Source: Lunularia cruciata
Taxonomy: Eukaryota; Streptophyta; Marchantiopsida; Lunulariales; Lunulariaceae
Direction: 5' to 3'
Assembly: GCA_948567375.1 (NCBI GenBank)
Contig: OX419760.1
Span: 27,032,001 to 27,096,000 of the forward strand
DNA: 64,000 bases
A model generated the notes under the pieces. It was not told the origin of the DNA and searched no databases. It saw only the letters and a program-made list of their open reading frames with translations. Within the stretch, counting starts at the first letter, position 1, and each line of letters starts with the position of its first letter. Position numbers and translations under genes: made by a program. Shown here in pieces: positions 23,207-35,102 of the stretch.

Positions 23207-23639
23207 TGTAAAAGACCAAGGAGTGATATGTGAGAATGGTAGATGAGAATAGAAGATCACTTTGGAACTCTCAAGTGAGGGAAACTCCAAATGTTTTGCA
23301 TGAGCTTGGGCTTTGTTATTTATAACGAAATAATACAAGGCTCTTGAGAAGCTTCCAAGGAAACTTACTTCTTGAAACTACCTTCTTGGAGTGCAAGCTA
23401 AGCTAGCCAAGAAGCTTCCAAAGAATCTTTCTTCTACAAGCCATCTACTTGATGTACAGACTAAGCTAATCTTTAATTTGGTGTGCAAGTTATCTAACCC
23501 TTGGAATGTATCTAAAAACTTCACACCAAGAACCTTCCTAGATACTTCTAGAATATTTTTAGAATTCCTACCTTTATTTGGCTTATCTTACTTACTCATT
23601 AGCCCTTTCTAACTTGTTTGCTAACTCAATATTATTACA
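23207..23639 (-). repeat. Solo chromovirus LTR (same family as elements A, B and E)
   Basis: In reverse orientation it starts TGTAATAATATTGAG and ends GGTCTTTTACA, with the family's repeated AAGCTT-containing modules and a TATA-like stretch between. It is about 433 bp, like the complete LTRs of this family. No internal sequence adjoins either end. The 5-bp flanks (GGTGG and AGTGA) match poorly, so it is old or rearranged. Confidence 0.75.
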
Positions 23640-26350
23640 AGTGAAGGAAATTCAAATTGGTAAGAAGAAAGGCCTAATTTGGTTGAACTTTGGCATTGAG
23701 GCTTTGAAGCACATAATTATAGTCTAATAAATCCATATTATTATAGGTAGAGATGTAAATTGGCAAGAAGAAATGCATCATTTGGTTTAATTTTGCCAAG
23801 TTATAGTCATTTTTTTATAAAATTGGTCAAAATCAAAGACTTGGCAATACAAAAGCCAACTTGCTTGCATGAGACTTGACAAGTTATACTCAAGATTTTG
23901 AGGCACATAGTTTTGGTATGCTAATTCCATATTATTATAATTGTGGATGCAAATTGGCAAAAGTAAGGCTTTATTTGGTTGAATATTGCCAAGTTATAGT
24001 CGGTTTCCAATGGTAGTTGGTCAAAATCAAAGACTTGCCAATACAAAAATCCAACTTGTTGGTGTGATACTTACTAAGTAATATTCAAGGCTTTGAAGCA
24101 CATGGTTGTTTTATGCTAACTACATATTATTACATATGTGGATGAAAATTGACAAGAAGAAAGGCCTCATTAGTTGAATTTTACCAAGTTATAATCAATT
24201 TCTAATGGCGATTCCAGTCAAAATCAAAGACTTACCAATACAAAGTTATAGTCAAAGCTTTGAAGCACATGGTTATGTTTTATGGACTCCATATTATTAT
24301 AGGTGTAAATGCAAATTGGTAAAATGAGAGGCCTCATTGGTTGAATTTTGCCAAGTTATAGTCAATTTTTAATGGTAGTCGGTCAAAATTAAAGACTTGC
24401 CAATATAAAAGCCAACTTACAAGCATGAGACTTGCCAAGTTATAGTCAATTTTTAGTGGTAGTTTCCTAGAACGAATAAATGCCTTATTGGTTGAATTTT
24501 GACAAGTTATGGTCAATTTCTAGTGGTAGTTAGTTAGCAAGAAGAAAGGACTTATTTGTTAAATTTTGCCAAGTTATAGCCAATTTCTAGTAGAAGTTGG
24601 TCAAAATCAAAGACTTGCAAATACAAAGTTCAATTTTTGGTGGTAATAGTTATGGCTTGCTAATATAGGTGTAGATGCAAATTAGTAATTCCATATTATT
24701 ATAGGTGTAGATGCAAATTAGTAAAATGAAAGGCCTCATTGGTTGAAGTTTGCCAAGTTATAGTCAATTTTTAATGGTAGTCAGTCAAAATAAGATACTT
24801 GCTAATACAAAAGCAGACTTGCTAGCATGATTGGCAAGTTATAGTAAATTTTTGGTGGTATTTAGTTGGCAAGAAGAAAAGCCTTATTGGTTGAATTTTG
24901 CCAAGTTATGGTCAATTTCTAGTGGTAGTAGGTTAGTAAGAAGAAAGTACTTATTTACTGAATTTTGCCAACTTATAGTCAATTTCTAGTAGAAGTTGGT
25001 GAAAGCCAACTTGCTTGCATGAGACTTGCCAAGTTATAGTCAATTTTTGGTGGTAGTTGGTTGGTAATAAGAAAGGCCTCATTGGATAAATTTTGCCAAG
25101 TTATGGTCAATTTCTAGTGGTAGTTGGTGTAATACCAAGAGCTAGCTATATGATCTAGATGTGAAATTCGGTTTGGTAACATCTAGAATGATGTTATACA
25201 TGATGGTCAAAATAGATAAGATAGAAGTATCACCAAAAGAGTACTTCTACTAATAGGGCAGAAACCAAAATAAACTTGAGAACCTTAGGTAGACATATAA
25301 TTAAAAGGTGAGAATTGGTTTGGTAACATCTGGAAGGATGTTACACATGATGGACTAAACAGATCAGAAAGAGGTATCACCAAAAGAGGACTTTTACTAA
25401 TAGAGTAGGAACCAAAATATGCTTGAAATCTTTGAAGGCAATTTCGGAGGCTTAAACGGATGAATTAGGCCTCAAAAATATGCCAATTCTCCCCCGAACA
25501 GAGGAAAGGTTGGCCTCCACTCCCCCCTTGCTTTGTCTCATCAAGAGCTTTCCAATGTTACCTTACGTGATTCTGAGATTCCTACAGGAAGATTCCCTAA
25601 AAGATTCCCTCTGATCAAAGCTTGTTTGACCAACCAGATAGGACCTAGACCAGACATGTCACCTATTTGTGTCCCTAATCCTATGGTGGAGCTTTCTTGG
25701 AGGAGATCATCTTTGTCTATATAATAAAGAGAAGGTGCTCCTTTGGGGCATCAAATGTTTGAGTGTGCAATCTGTGTTTTCTCTCTTCTCTTGTCCTCGG
25801 AGTATTACAGTTGGTTAGCAAGAATGAAGGATTTATTTCTTGAATTTTCCCAAGTTATAGTCAATTTCTAGTTGAAATTGGTTAAAATCAAAGACTTTCC
25901 AATACAAAAGTCAATTTTGGTGGTAGTAGTTTTGCAAGAAGAAAGGCCTCATTGGTTGAATTTTGCCCAAGTTATAGTCAATTTATAGTTGTAGTTGGTC
26001 AAAATCAAAGACTTGCCGATACAAAAGCCAACTTGATGGCATGAGCCTTGCCAAGTTAGAGTCAATTTATGGTGGTAGTTGGTCAAAATCAAGCAGCCCA
26101 TCAATAATGAAATTTTCTCAGGTTATAGTCAATTTCTAGTTATAGTTGGTCAAAATCAAAGACTTGCCAATACAAAAGCCAAATTGATGGCATGAGACTT
26201 TCCAAGTTATAGTCAATTTCTAGTACAGTCAATACTAATTGCAATTGGTCAACATCAAAGACTTTCCAATATAAAAGCAAACTTGATGGCATGAGACTTG
26301 CAAAGTTATAGTCAATTTTTGGTGGTAGTTGGTCAAAATCAAGCCATCCA
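23640..26350. repeat. Degenerate tandem array of about 2.7 kb, interrupted by a solo LTR
   Basis: About twenty copies of a core AAGTTATAGTCAATTTYTAG recur every 60-120 bases, linked by recurring modules (GGTAGTTGGTCAAAATC, AAAGACTTGCCAATACAAAA, GGCCTCATTGGTTGAATTTT). Module order varies, suggesting unequal recombination in a composite satellite. The solo LTR at 25128-25809 is inserted in it. The array has no coding capacity. Confidence 0.85.
25128..25809 (+). repeat. Solo LTR of the element-F family with perfect TSD
   Basis: It begins TGTAATACCA and ends GTATTACA (682 bp), bounded on both sides by GTTGG (25123-25127 and 25810-25814), a perfect 5-bp target duplication. A TATATAATAAAG box lies near 25720. 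It matches the LTRs of element F (30912-31636 and 36860-37600). Solo LTRs arise by recombination between the two LTRs of a full element. Confidence 0.9.
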
Positions 26351-26784
26351 TCAATAATTTGTGCAATAGGGTTTGATCCCTAAACCTTTGGTTCTTAAAC
26401 CAAACCCTTAGCTAAATGGTCCATCCACACTTGTTGTCATAGAGACTAGTGAACTCATATCATATCTAGCTTTAGCTAGGAAAAGATATTTACCTACCCT
26501 TCCTGATCATCGTAACATAGGAGTCAATAGATGCTCCTTTTATGTCAAAATACAAATGGTGGCAAAGTCAATCCAATAAGATTTGTGAGATGGATTTCTT
26601 GTGATTGGACCTCTTCCATTCTTTACATCTTGTTTGTATACCATGTTTGTTTAAGAAACTTTGATATTTGGAGCATTGGAGCTTTGATGTGGTCTTGGTA
26701 GTGAGGTTGGAGTGATGACCAACTAGATTACTTATGTTTCTCTCTAGTGAGAAAAGAAATGATGACCTATATTGTGAGAGTGTG
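26351..26784. other. Unassigned flank between satellite array and element E
   Basis: A short inverted repeat AGGGTTTG...CAAACCCT (26368-26375 and 26401-26408) is present. Nothing else is recognised. It may be the outer part of the DNA that element E entered, continuing at 37782. Confidence 0.4.
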
Positions 26785-27222
26785 TGTAACAATATGGAGC
26801 TTACCAGTAGGTTAGTTACCAATGAGTTAGTTGAGACTAATGACGTAGCAAATATACCAAATTAGCTAAGAATATTCTAGAAGCATCTAAGAAGCTACTT
26901 GGTACCTTCCAAGTGTCGGGTAATGTGTATTCCAAGAAGGAAGCTTCTTGGGAAGCTTCCTAGCTAGCTTATTTTGCATGCCAAGTGGGCAGTTTGTAAA
27001 AGCAAGCTTCTTGAGAAGCTTCATGGTTAACTTGGTTTGCACTCTAAGCAAGCGGCTTTTAGGAAGCTTCTTGAGAAGCTTCTCAAGAGCTTTGTATACT
27101 TCCCTATAAATACCAAAGCCTAAGCTCATTTTAGGCATTCATATTTTCCCTCATTCAAGAGTCCCAATGTGATTTTTCACTTTGATCTTCCATTCTCTTA
27201 TTTCTCTACTTGGTCTTTTATA
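26785..27222 (+). repeat. 5' LTR of element E
   Basis: 438 bp, starting TGTAACAATATGGAG and ending GGTCTTTTATA. U3 holds several AAGCTT palindromic modules, then TATAAA at 27105-27110. It is followed at 27224-27235 by TGGTAACAAAGC, a diverged initiator-Met-type primer-binding site. Confidence 0.88.
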
Positions 27223-27539
27223 TTGGTAACAAAGCAAGAATAGAAGGATGGAATTTATGGACCACCAAATCCATTCTCGCCAAACCGTTGGGATTTTTTT
27301 GTTTATGTACTACCCAAGCATCATTTCACTCAGTTCATCATCTCACGCTTTGGGCAAAAATATTTTGATTATGATCATCTTGTCTAACAAACCCTTGGTA
27401 CTTCCAAATGTAACTTATGGAGAATGGAAAACGTGTTGCATCTATGTATTAACTTTGATGAACTATAGATATTTTAATAGAGTAGAAGTTATGGAAGCAA
27501 TGCACAAGATTATCATTGCCATGCATCAACAAATTAAGC

Positions 27540-28400
27540 ATGTTACCTGATTGTTGGAAGAATAAGATCATCAACAACAAGAGCATGTAGAGAGAGCATT
27601 ATTTCAAGAAGGGGAAGAGTAAATCTGATTTTTAAAGCCCAAGGTATTTGAAGGTAAAAATCTCTTGGGTGCAATCAAGAATTTTTTGTTTGACTATGAA
27701 CATTATTTTGAAGCTGCAAATCTTCAAGAAAAATAGAATCAAATTCTCTTGGCTTCTAGCCAATTGGATGGAGTAGCAAAGCTATGGTGGAAATTCCAAG
27801 TGAAGTGAGTTGAACGGCAATTTTTTGCACCAATCTTGACATGGGCAAAAGAATTCAAGAGTGCAATAATTTGTCAATTTTAAGCTATAAATGCTACATG
27901 AGCTGTACAATATAGATTTGCAAAGTTGAAGCAAATTGGCTCTATAAGAAGCAACATCACATAATTCCATACACCATCATGCAAATTCTAGATATATTGG
28001 ATGGTGAAGCTTTAGATCAATTTGTGAGGGGCTTGAAGTCATGAACCAAATTAGAGGTAACTATGCAAGGGCTAAAAACACTTGGAGGAAGCCATGTAGT
28101 TGGTTGAATGTTTTGATGATTCCTTGGTTGCAACAACTTGGTCTTGACCTTGACCTCCACAAAACCTACCAATATACTACATACGGGTGAAGGAGCCAAT
28201 ACCAATGGAGATCACTTGGCATTGTAGATAGAGAAATATTGCATCAAAATGTTGGTTGTTTTTATTGTCACCAAATAAGACATTGCACTATTGAATTTTC
28301 ACTCAAGAATGGACAACCTTGACAAATTGCCTAGATGGAGTTTGTGGAGTAGAATGATCAAGGAAATACGGAATCCCAATAAGAGATTTTGAGGCACCTA
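27540..28400 (+). pseudogene. Chromovirus Gag remnant of element E
   Basis: Blocks shared with the gag of A and B are recognisable but lie in different frames with stops. The zinc knuckle near 28254-28300 reads C-x2-C-x4-H-x4-F, its last Cys ligand lost. Gag would form the particle and bind element RNA. Confidence 0.7.
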
Positions 28401-28402
28401 CA

Positions 28403-28804
28403 AAGAACTTGATTAGTTTCAATAGGATTGAAGGTTTGGCCTATGCAAGTTTTCTTCACTTGCCACATATGATACATGATTGTGGTTGTAGGATTTTGGT
28501 GGATTTTGGAAGTTCAAAAATTTGTGTGTTTATGCAATTAGCAAAGGAATTAAGTATTCCTATCAAGCCAATAATTAGAAGTAGGTTGATGATGGCAGAT
28601 GGTAGAAAGAGTTATGCATTATGTACCTCAAATCCTATTACATTCAAGATTGGAAAGGAGTATGTGGAATGTATGAGGTTTGTAATGGCACATCTACATT
28701 ATGATATGATTTTAGGTTTGCCTTTGCATGAACATCACAAGGTTCAATTTGATTGGACCCGACAAAAAATTCAAGTACAACACCAAGGTAAAAATTATGA
28801 TTAG
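28403..28804 (+). pseudogene. Retroviral-type aspartyl protease remnant of element E
   Basis: A 131-codon uninterrupted frame (28409-28804) aligns throughout with the protease regions of A and B: GCRILVDFGSSK, IPIKPIIRSRLMMADGRK, HYDMILGLPL. The catalytic triad D-S-G is D-F-G here, so it would not cleave the polyprotein even though the frame is open. The family's conserved flap-distal ILGLP block is kept. Confidence 0.8.
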
Positions 28805-28829
28805 GTTGTTAAGCATCTTTGAGTAAATC

Positions 28830-29037
28830 ATTTAGAAATAATCAATCCCAAGATGAGAATTTTATCAAAAAAGCAACCATAGAACAAGTTTTGAAGTAAG
28901 ATGAGTCTCAAGATAGGAAGTTTGTCAATAAATTTGCCATGTAGCAAGCTTTGGAGGAAGATAAGTTTTTTGTGTGGTGTGGATCAAGCTGATTGTGCAT
29001 GGAGAATTTGAGGAGGGTCAAAAGACTCATCAAACTT
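28830..29037 (+). pseudogene. Protease-RT linker repeats ending at a deletion junction (element E)
   Basis: Two roughly 20-codon repeats related to SQDGKF..K.AIEQALKED are visible, as in A and B (three there). At about 29037 the sequence jumps from the KTHQ-like end of the linker straight to EYKANQFHVIPN, which in A lies at the end of RNase H. The whole RT-RNase H segment is therefore deleted. Confidence 0.75.
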
Positions 29038-30560
29038 GAGTACAAAGCCAATCAGTTCCATGTCATCCCCAATACTCTATCATGAAGACTTAATTTGAAG
29101 TCTCTTTCTCTTGTCATTGTGGCAATTATGATGGTGTCAATTGACTCCAAAGTCCAACTTGATTTTAGGATAGCTTTATAACAAGATCTCTTCTTTTAGG
29201 TTGTACAAGGTCATCTTGCAGCATGCAACAAGGAGTACAACACCTTCTCCTTCAAGGAAAGCCTTCTATTTTGTGAGAACCTGATCTATGTTCTAACCAA
29301 GGGTGATCTCTAACTTGTGCATCTTCAAGAAGCCCATGACTTATCAATCATTGGTCACATGGGTGTGGACAAGACCTTGGGTACCCTCCAATGCCAATGG
29401 TGGTGACCCAACATGGCACAAGATGTTTGAGAGCTTGTCCAATCTTGTGAGAGTTGCTAACACAAAAAGGCCAACAACCAAAAACCCAACCTTCAACAAC
29501 TCCGTATTCTATCTACTTAATGGGAACATGTAAGCTTAGATCTCATTATATCCTTGCCCAAGACAAAGCAAAGTCACACAACAATCATGGTGTTTGTTGA
29601 TAAGCTCAATAAGAAAATTCATTTGGCACCAACCTCTGATACCATGGATTCTCCAACATAAGCATAGATCTATTTTGACCATATCTTCAAGCATCATGGG
29701 ATACCTTGTGTACTCATCTCCAACTGTGATCCTTGATTCATTAGAAAATTTTGGTACACACTTTTCTAGATACTCAATACCAAACTTACTTTGTCCACAT
29801 CCTATCATCCTCAAATTGATAGACAAACCAAAAAATAAAATTGCACCTTGGAAGATATGCTTTGTGCTTTCATCAATGTTCACCATACCAATTGGGATGA
29901 CTGTCTTGCAGTTACTAAATTTTTGTACAATAATTCCAAACAAGTAATCATCAGATTTCATCGTACTTCCTTAATTTCAACCAAGACCTACTTGTTCTAG
30001 ATTCCCTTCCATCTCATGCCTCTCATACTTCCACCTTATTGACCACTATATCCCAATCCCTCCAACAAGCCAAATCTCATCTCCTTGTTGCTCAAAATCA
30101 TCAGAAAAAATATGCGGACCACCATCATCGTGATCTCACCAACTCAATGATAAGGTCATAATCTCCTCTAGTAACCTACCCCTCCCACTTGATACCCAAG
30201 TCCCTAAATGTGCTCCTAAATGGATAGGACCTTTTGATATCACCTAAAGCATTTCTCTTGTTCCTTATCAACTTGCCTTTACTTGTCATATGCAAATCTA
30301 CTTTGTCTTTCATGTTTCTAAGTTGAAACCCTTTATTCTTAATCTATCTTCTTTTTCCTCTTGTGTCCAACCTCTTCCTCCTTCTCTTGCCCCTATCAAC
30401 AATCTTGAAGAGTATGAATTTGATCATATCCTTACACATTGCCACATTCAATGAGGCTGCCAGAAACATATAAAGTACAAAGTCTTTTGGAAAGTGTATC
30501 TCCTTCATTATGCCTCTTGGGAACTTTTTCTCATCTCCAGAATGCACAAACGGCTATCTA
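29038..30560 (+). pseudogene. Integrase and chromodomain-region remnant of element E
   Basis: Integrase blocks in order: the zinc-binding HHCC area around GHMGVDKTLGTLQCQWW (about 29350-29470), the core LDLIISLPKTKQ (about 29530-29575), and the region matching ATSYHPQIDRQTKN (about 29795). A C-terminal stretch corresponding to the chromodomain tail of A ends near 30590, before a polypurine tract (AGTGGGGGAATA, about 30604-30615). Numerous stops and frameshifts occur. Confidence 0.75.
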
Positions 30561-30615
30561 GGAATTTGAAGTTTCCATGTTGATGAGGACATCACCAACT
30601 AGTAGTGGGGGAATA

Positions 30616-30911
30616 TGTAACAATATAGAGTTGACCAATGAGTTAGTCAAGACTAACAAAGTAGTAAATAGGCCAAATAAGCTAAGAATATTCTAGAAGC
30701 ATCTAGGAAGCTACTTGGTACCTTCTAATTGTTGGGTAATATGCATGCCAAGGAGGAAGCTTCTTGGTTAGCTAAGCTTGCAAGGCAAGTAGGTGGCTTC
30801 TAGAATGAAGTTTCTTGGGAAGCTTCTTGGCTAGCTTAGTTTGCACACCAAGTAGGCGGCTTCTTAAAGCAACCTAATTGAGAAGCTCCCTGGTTAACTT
30901 GGCTTGTACTC
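30616..30911 (+). repeat. 3' LTR of element E, left part
   Basis: It starts TGTAACAATATAGAG after the polypurine tract and matches the 5' LTR until interrupted by element F; the rest resumes at 37606. Confidence 0.85.
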
Positions 30912-31636
30912 AATAATCTTCCAAGGATAAGAGACGTTAAGAGAATAACAAGCTTCACACTCAATCATCCGATGCCCCAAAGGAACACCTTCTCTTTATT
31001 ATATACCAAAGAGGATCCCCTCAAAAGAAGCTCCACCCTTGGATCAAATACATGGATTGGTGACATGTTAACAAGTTCTACCCTTAGATTAGTTGCTTGG
31101 ATGGATGACATGTTGGTCCTTGTCCCATCTAGTTGGTCAAATAGGTTTGACCAAAAGAAATCTTTAGAGAATCTTCTTCTAGAAATCTCAAAATCACATG
31201 GGTGAAGCACCATTCAAAAGCTCTTGATGAGACAATCCACGGGGAGGGAAGGCCGTCCTTTTGTTCATTGGGGGGTTTTGCACATTTTCTAGGCCAAATT
31301 CATCCATTTAGGCCTCCAAATTTGACTAAAGTTTTCAATTTATTCTCAACTCTTACCCTATTAGTAGAAGTGATCTCTTGGTGATACCTCTATCTGATCT
31401 ACTTACTCTATTATCTATAACATCCTCCCAAATGTTGCCAAGCCAATTTTCACCTTTAGATAATATGTCTAGCTATTGGAATTGCATTTTTAGGCTTTTT
31501 TTACTCTTGCTCTATTTGTAGAAGTGTTCTTTTTGTGACACCTCTATTTGATCTACCTAGCACATCATACTAACATTCTTCCAGATGTTACCAAGTCAAA
31601 TTTCACCTCTAGATAGTATAACTAGCTACTGGTATT
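30912..31636 (-). repeat. 3' LTR of element F
   Basis: Reverse-strand start TGTAATACCAGTAG near 31636; the terminal TG/CA at 30912 has decayed. It matches 36860-37600 and the solo LTRs at 25128 and 32954. The adjacent AGAAGGGGAGAGGTT (reverse strand) is the polypurine tract. Confidence 0.82.
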
Positions 31637-31639
31637 ACA

Positions 31640-32950
31640 AACCTCTCCCCTTCTAAGACACAATGTCCTTGTTGCAAAGTTGTTGCTCAAAAGATTTCAC
31701 AAACACTTGTGCATTGGTCAAGTTGGTTGCTGGCTCTCATGTTGCCTCACATAGTGAGTACACTTTCCAATGTATGGATATTTCACACATGGACGGCAAG
31801 TACCACAGATGCATTTTTTGGAGAATGTATTTGACTTCATATTCCTCTATGTCATCAATGTTGGACAAGGTCAAATTTCTTGTATGGAAGAAAAGTAGGG
31901 TGGTCGGGGTGCATAGCTACATAGTAAGGAAACATGGAATACTAGATACATGTTGTGGCGGTAGCTCAAGCTGATAGTCCATTGCTCCAATTTGATGAAG
32001 GATGGGAAAAGGCCCAACAAAACAAGGTCTAAGCTTGCGGGAGCCAACTAACATGAGGTTGGTTGTTGATAAGCAAACTTGATCCCCAACATTGAACTCC
32101 GTGTGTCGGAAATGTGCATTTGCATACTATTTCTATCAATTTTGGGCAATCTGCAACCTATTTTTGGTATTCTACACTCCTTGTTGGATTCTAGAAACAA
32201 AAGTGTTGATGGCATCCACTAGGTGGGTCTTCATCAAGCTCAAAGGTGTGAAAGGATGCTCTCTATACATGAGGAAGAGCGGTGTAGCCTATGTGGATGC
32301 ATTCACTAAATTTTTATATGCAAATCCCACAAGTGGGACTAAGGTGTCTCACCTCTCTTCTAGGGTGAAGCCTCGTAACATATCTTCAATAGTGCAATTA
32401 GTCCACTTTGTTTTCAGTCTATGGATGGTAAGTCGTGAACATGGCCAAATTGGTTTTAAAAAAACCAAAGAATGTCCTTTGAAAAAAATTGGTGAATTGA
32501 GTGCCTCTATTAGTGATGAGCACTCAAGATAGCATGGTGAAAAAGACTACATCTAAGTACAATTGAGCTCATTGTGGAGCAATCACGCCCTTGGTGGTAG
32601 GATGCACATGAATCATTTTGCTAAGTCAGTCAACAAAGACTACAATGGAGTCAAACCTTGAGGTGGTCTTGGAAAATTTGCAAACTAGATTCATGTTTAC
32701 ATGTTCCCAATGTTGTGTAGGAGTAAGAAACGGTTGAATGAGTCCCATTGGAGCTTGATTAGGACCTTTATTTTGCTAATAGAGTAGGTAGCTTCAAATG
32801 TATTTCATCACATTGTTGCTCATCTTGAGCCAATATGAATGGCATTTGGCTCCATCCAAAGTCTTGTCCATGCCAACATGACCTGCAAGGGCGGAATCAT
32901 GACATTCCAATAAGATGGTGATTCTAATGTCCATGTCATCACGGATCCAT
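31640..32950 (-). pseudogene. Integrase remnant of element F
   Basis: Reverse-strand blocks: LECHDSALAGHVGMDKTLDGAKCHSYW (zinc-binding region, about 32950-32830), QHWEHVNMNLVCKFSKTT (core, about 32720-32660), then FVDLSKMIHVHPT-like, ITNRGTQFTNFF-like and TTYHP blocks down to about 32420. Stop codons interrupt each of these. It would integrate element cDNA. Further C-terminal sequence to 31640 is decayed. Confidence 0.7.
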
Positions 32951-32953
32951 AAT

Positions 32954-33691
32954 TGTAATACCAATAGCTAGACATATGATTTAGAGGTGAAATCTGGTTT
33001 GGTAACATCTAGAAGGACATTATACATGATGAACTAAATAGATTAGATAGAGGTATCACCAAAAGAGTACTTCTAATAGGGTAGAAATTGAAACAAACTT
33101 AAAAACCTCAGAACCAATAGCTAGACATATGATCTAGAGGTGAAATTTGGTTTGGTAACATCTAGAAGGATGTTACACATGATGGACTAAATCAATCAGA
33201 AATATATATTACCAAAAGGTAACTTCTACTAATAGAGCAAAAGCTGAAATATGCCTTAATCTTTAGAGGTAATCTGGAGGGCCTAAACAGTGGAATTAGG
33301 CCTCAAAAATGTGCAAATTTCTCCCCAAAGATAGAAAAGGCTAGCCTTTCCTCCCTCCTATTTTTCTCATCAAGAGCTTTCCAATGGTACCTCACCCATG
33401 TAATTTTGAGATTCCTACAAGAAGATTCCCTAAAGATTCCCTTTGGTCAACATTGATTCGACCAACCAGATAGGACCAAATCCAACATGTCACCCATGCA
33501 TGCATCTAATCTAAGGGAGTAGATCAATGAAATTTCACCTATCCATATATCTGATCCAAGGATTGTGTTTCTGTTGAGTATCTCTACTTTACTATATAAT
33601 AAAGTCAAGGTGCTCCTTTGGGGCATCAGAGTTTTGAGTGTGAACTTGTACTTTCTCTTCTATGTTTCTTTGCTATCCTCTAAATATTACA
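32954..33691 (+). repeat. Solo LTR of the F family inside element F
   Basis: Begins TGTAATACCAATAG and ends AATATTACA, 738 bp, flanked by ATAAT (32949-32953) and ATAAC (33692-33696), a slightly decayed target duplication. It sits in the opposite orientation to its host, between the RNase H and integrase regions. An internal repeat of its first roughly 130 bp (CCAATAGCTAGACATATGAT occurs near 32960 and again near 33114) makes it longer than the other copies. Confidence 0.85.
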
Positions 33692-33696
33692 ATAAC

Positions 33697-34830
33697 CTAC
33701 CATCACAAAAAGTGAGTCCTTGGGTATTGGTGACGCCATTGGATGATTGAGCTCTTATAATTTGTGGGTCAGTTTTTGTAGTAGCAATACTCCTTGGCCA
33801 AAATTTAGGGTTCATCTTGATCTCTACAAATATTTTGCCATAGGCATTTAGGTAAATGCATCTACAAATTGCTTCTTGTCTTCCACATATGTGATCATCA
33901 TGTTGAACCTTTGTCTCCACTCTACCACCAAATCTATTGATGAGATAGATCTTTTTGTGTCTCAAGGTAGAAGACTTAAGGTTTGTGGTTTGTCTCCACT
34001 ACAAATGCCTTCTTGCCAAGATAGTGCTTCCAATACTTGGTTGCAAGGACAATGGCCAAATCTTCTTGTTCAATGGTGTAATAGTTGCATTCTATTGGTA
34101 ATAGCTTTTGAGAGAAATATGCAATAGGATGTCATCCATCATGCCATTCTTGTTGTAAGGTTGCTCCTATTGCTACGCCTTATGCATTTGTAACCAACTT
34201 GATTGGCCGTTTTAGGTCATGTCATTTCAAGATTAGTGCATGTAGTAATGCATCTTTTAATTCCTAAATGGCTATTTACTGTGCGGTTCCCTACATCCAC
34301 TTTTTCCCCTTGCCAAGTAGTATTGTTAGAGGTTATGTAACCTTGGAGAAGTCCTTGATAAATCAATGATAGAACCCCATCAATCCTAATTAACTTTTGA
34401 GTTGAGTCTAGTCCTCTGGAGCACTCCATCTTTGAATTACTTCTATTTTATCTATTAACACTTGGATACATTTTGCACTTACTCTATGTCCCAAGTAGCC
34501 TACTTCACACTTGCCAAACTCCTACTTTGAGATTTTGGCATACAATTGATTCTATCATAGAATCTGGAAGACTTCTTATAGATGTTGCTTGTATTCCATC
34601 ATTGTCCTACTAGAGACAAGGATGTCATCTATGAAAATGATAATAAATTGTCCAAGTATAGACAAAATATATCATTCATCAAATGTATGAAAGTGACCAT
34701 TGCATTGGTGAGGCCAAATGGCATCACTAGGTCCTCAAATCATCTTCCATTGGCAATTCCTCATTACTTTCTTCCTCCAATTGACCATGGGGTTGTTGTG
34801 CTCCATCCATTGCATACCTAAGATTGCATC
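33697..34830 (-). pseudogene. RT-RNase H remnant of element F
   Basis: The reverse strand reads VMPFGLTNA (about 34725) and proceeds through a degenerate catalytic region to blocks such as SLIYQGLLQGY (about 34340) and an RNase H-like tail ending at the solo LTR. The Asp-Asp catalytic pair is not clean: a CLYLDNLLSFS-like string replaces the expected F/Y-x-D-D. Many TAG/TAA stops. Not functional. Confidence 0.65.
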
Positions 34831-34847
34831 GTAACAAGCTAACCGTA

Positions 34848-35102
34848 TCACTTGCCACTCAATTGCTTCTTGGACTTTCCTATAGAGAGTGTTACCTTTC
34901 TAAGTAATGGTTCAATCTTCTCTATCTGTTTATTAGGTAATTCTACTTCTTCATTCTCATCCTTCTCTAGATCCATCCCCAACCTTATTGCAACAAAGTG
35001 CAACAAGAAGTTCTCTATTGCTCCAAGGTCTATCCACACTCTCACTTGATTGCCTTCTAGGACTCCATTTATGACAATCAATTGTGAATTTTTCTTCCTC
35101 AC
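34848..35102 (-). pseudogene. Aspartyl protease remnant of element F
   Basis: An 84-codon reverse-strand frame reads INGVLEGNQVRVWIDLGAIENFL, aligning with the gypsy protease start in which D-S-G-A-T-H is expected; the Ser is Leu here. Such proteases free the enzymes from the polyprotein. It is followed directly by the RT region. Confidence 0.7.

Noticed and set aside
26368-26408. Telomere-like AGGGTTT / AAACCCT strings
   Set aside because: Only single copies forming a short inverted repeat, not a telomeric array.
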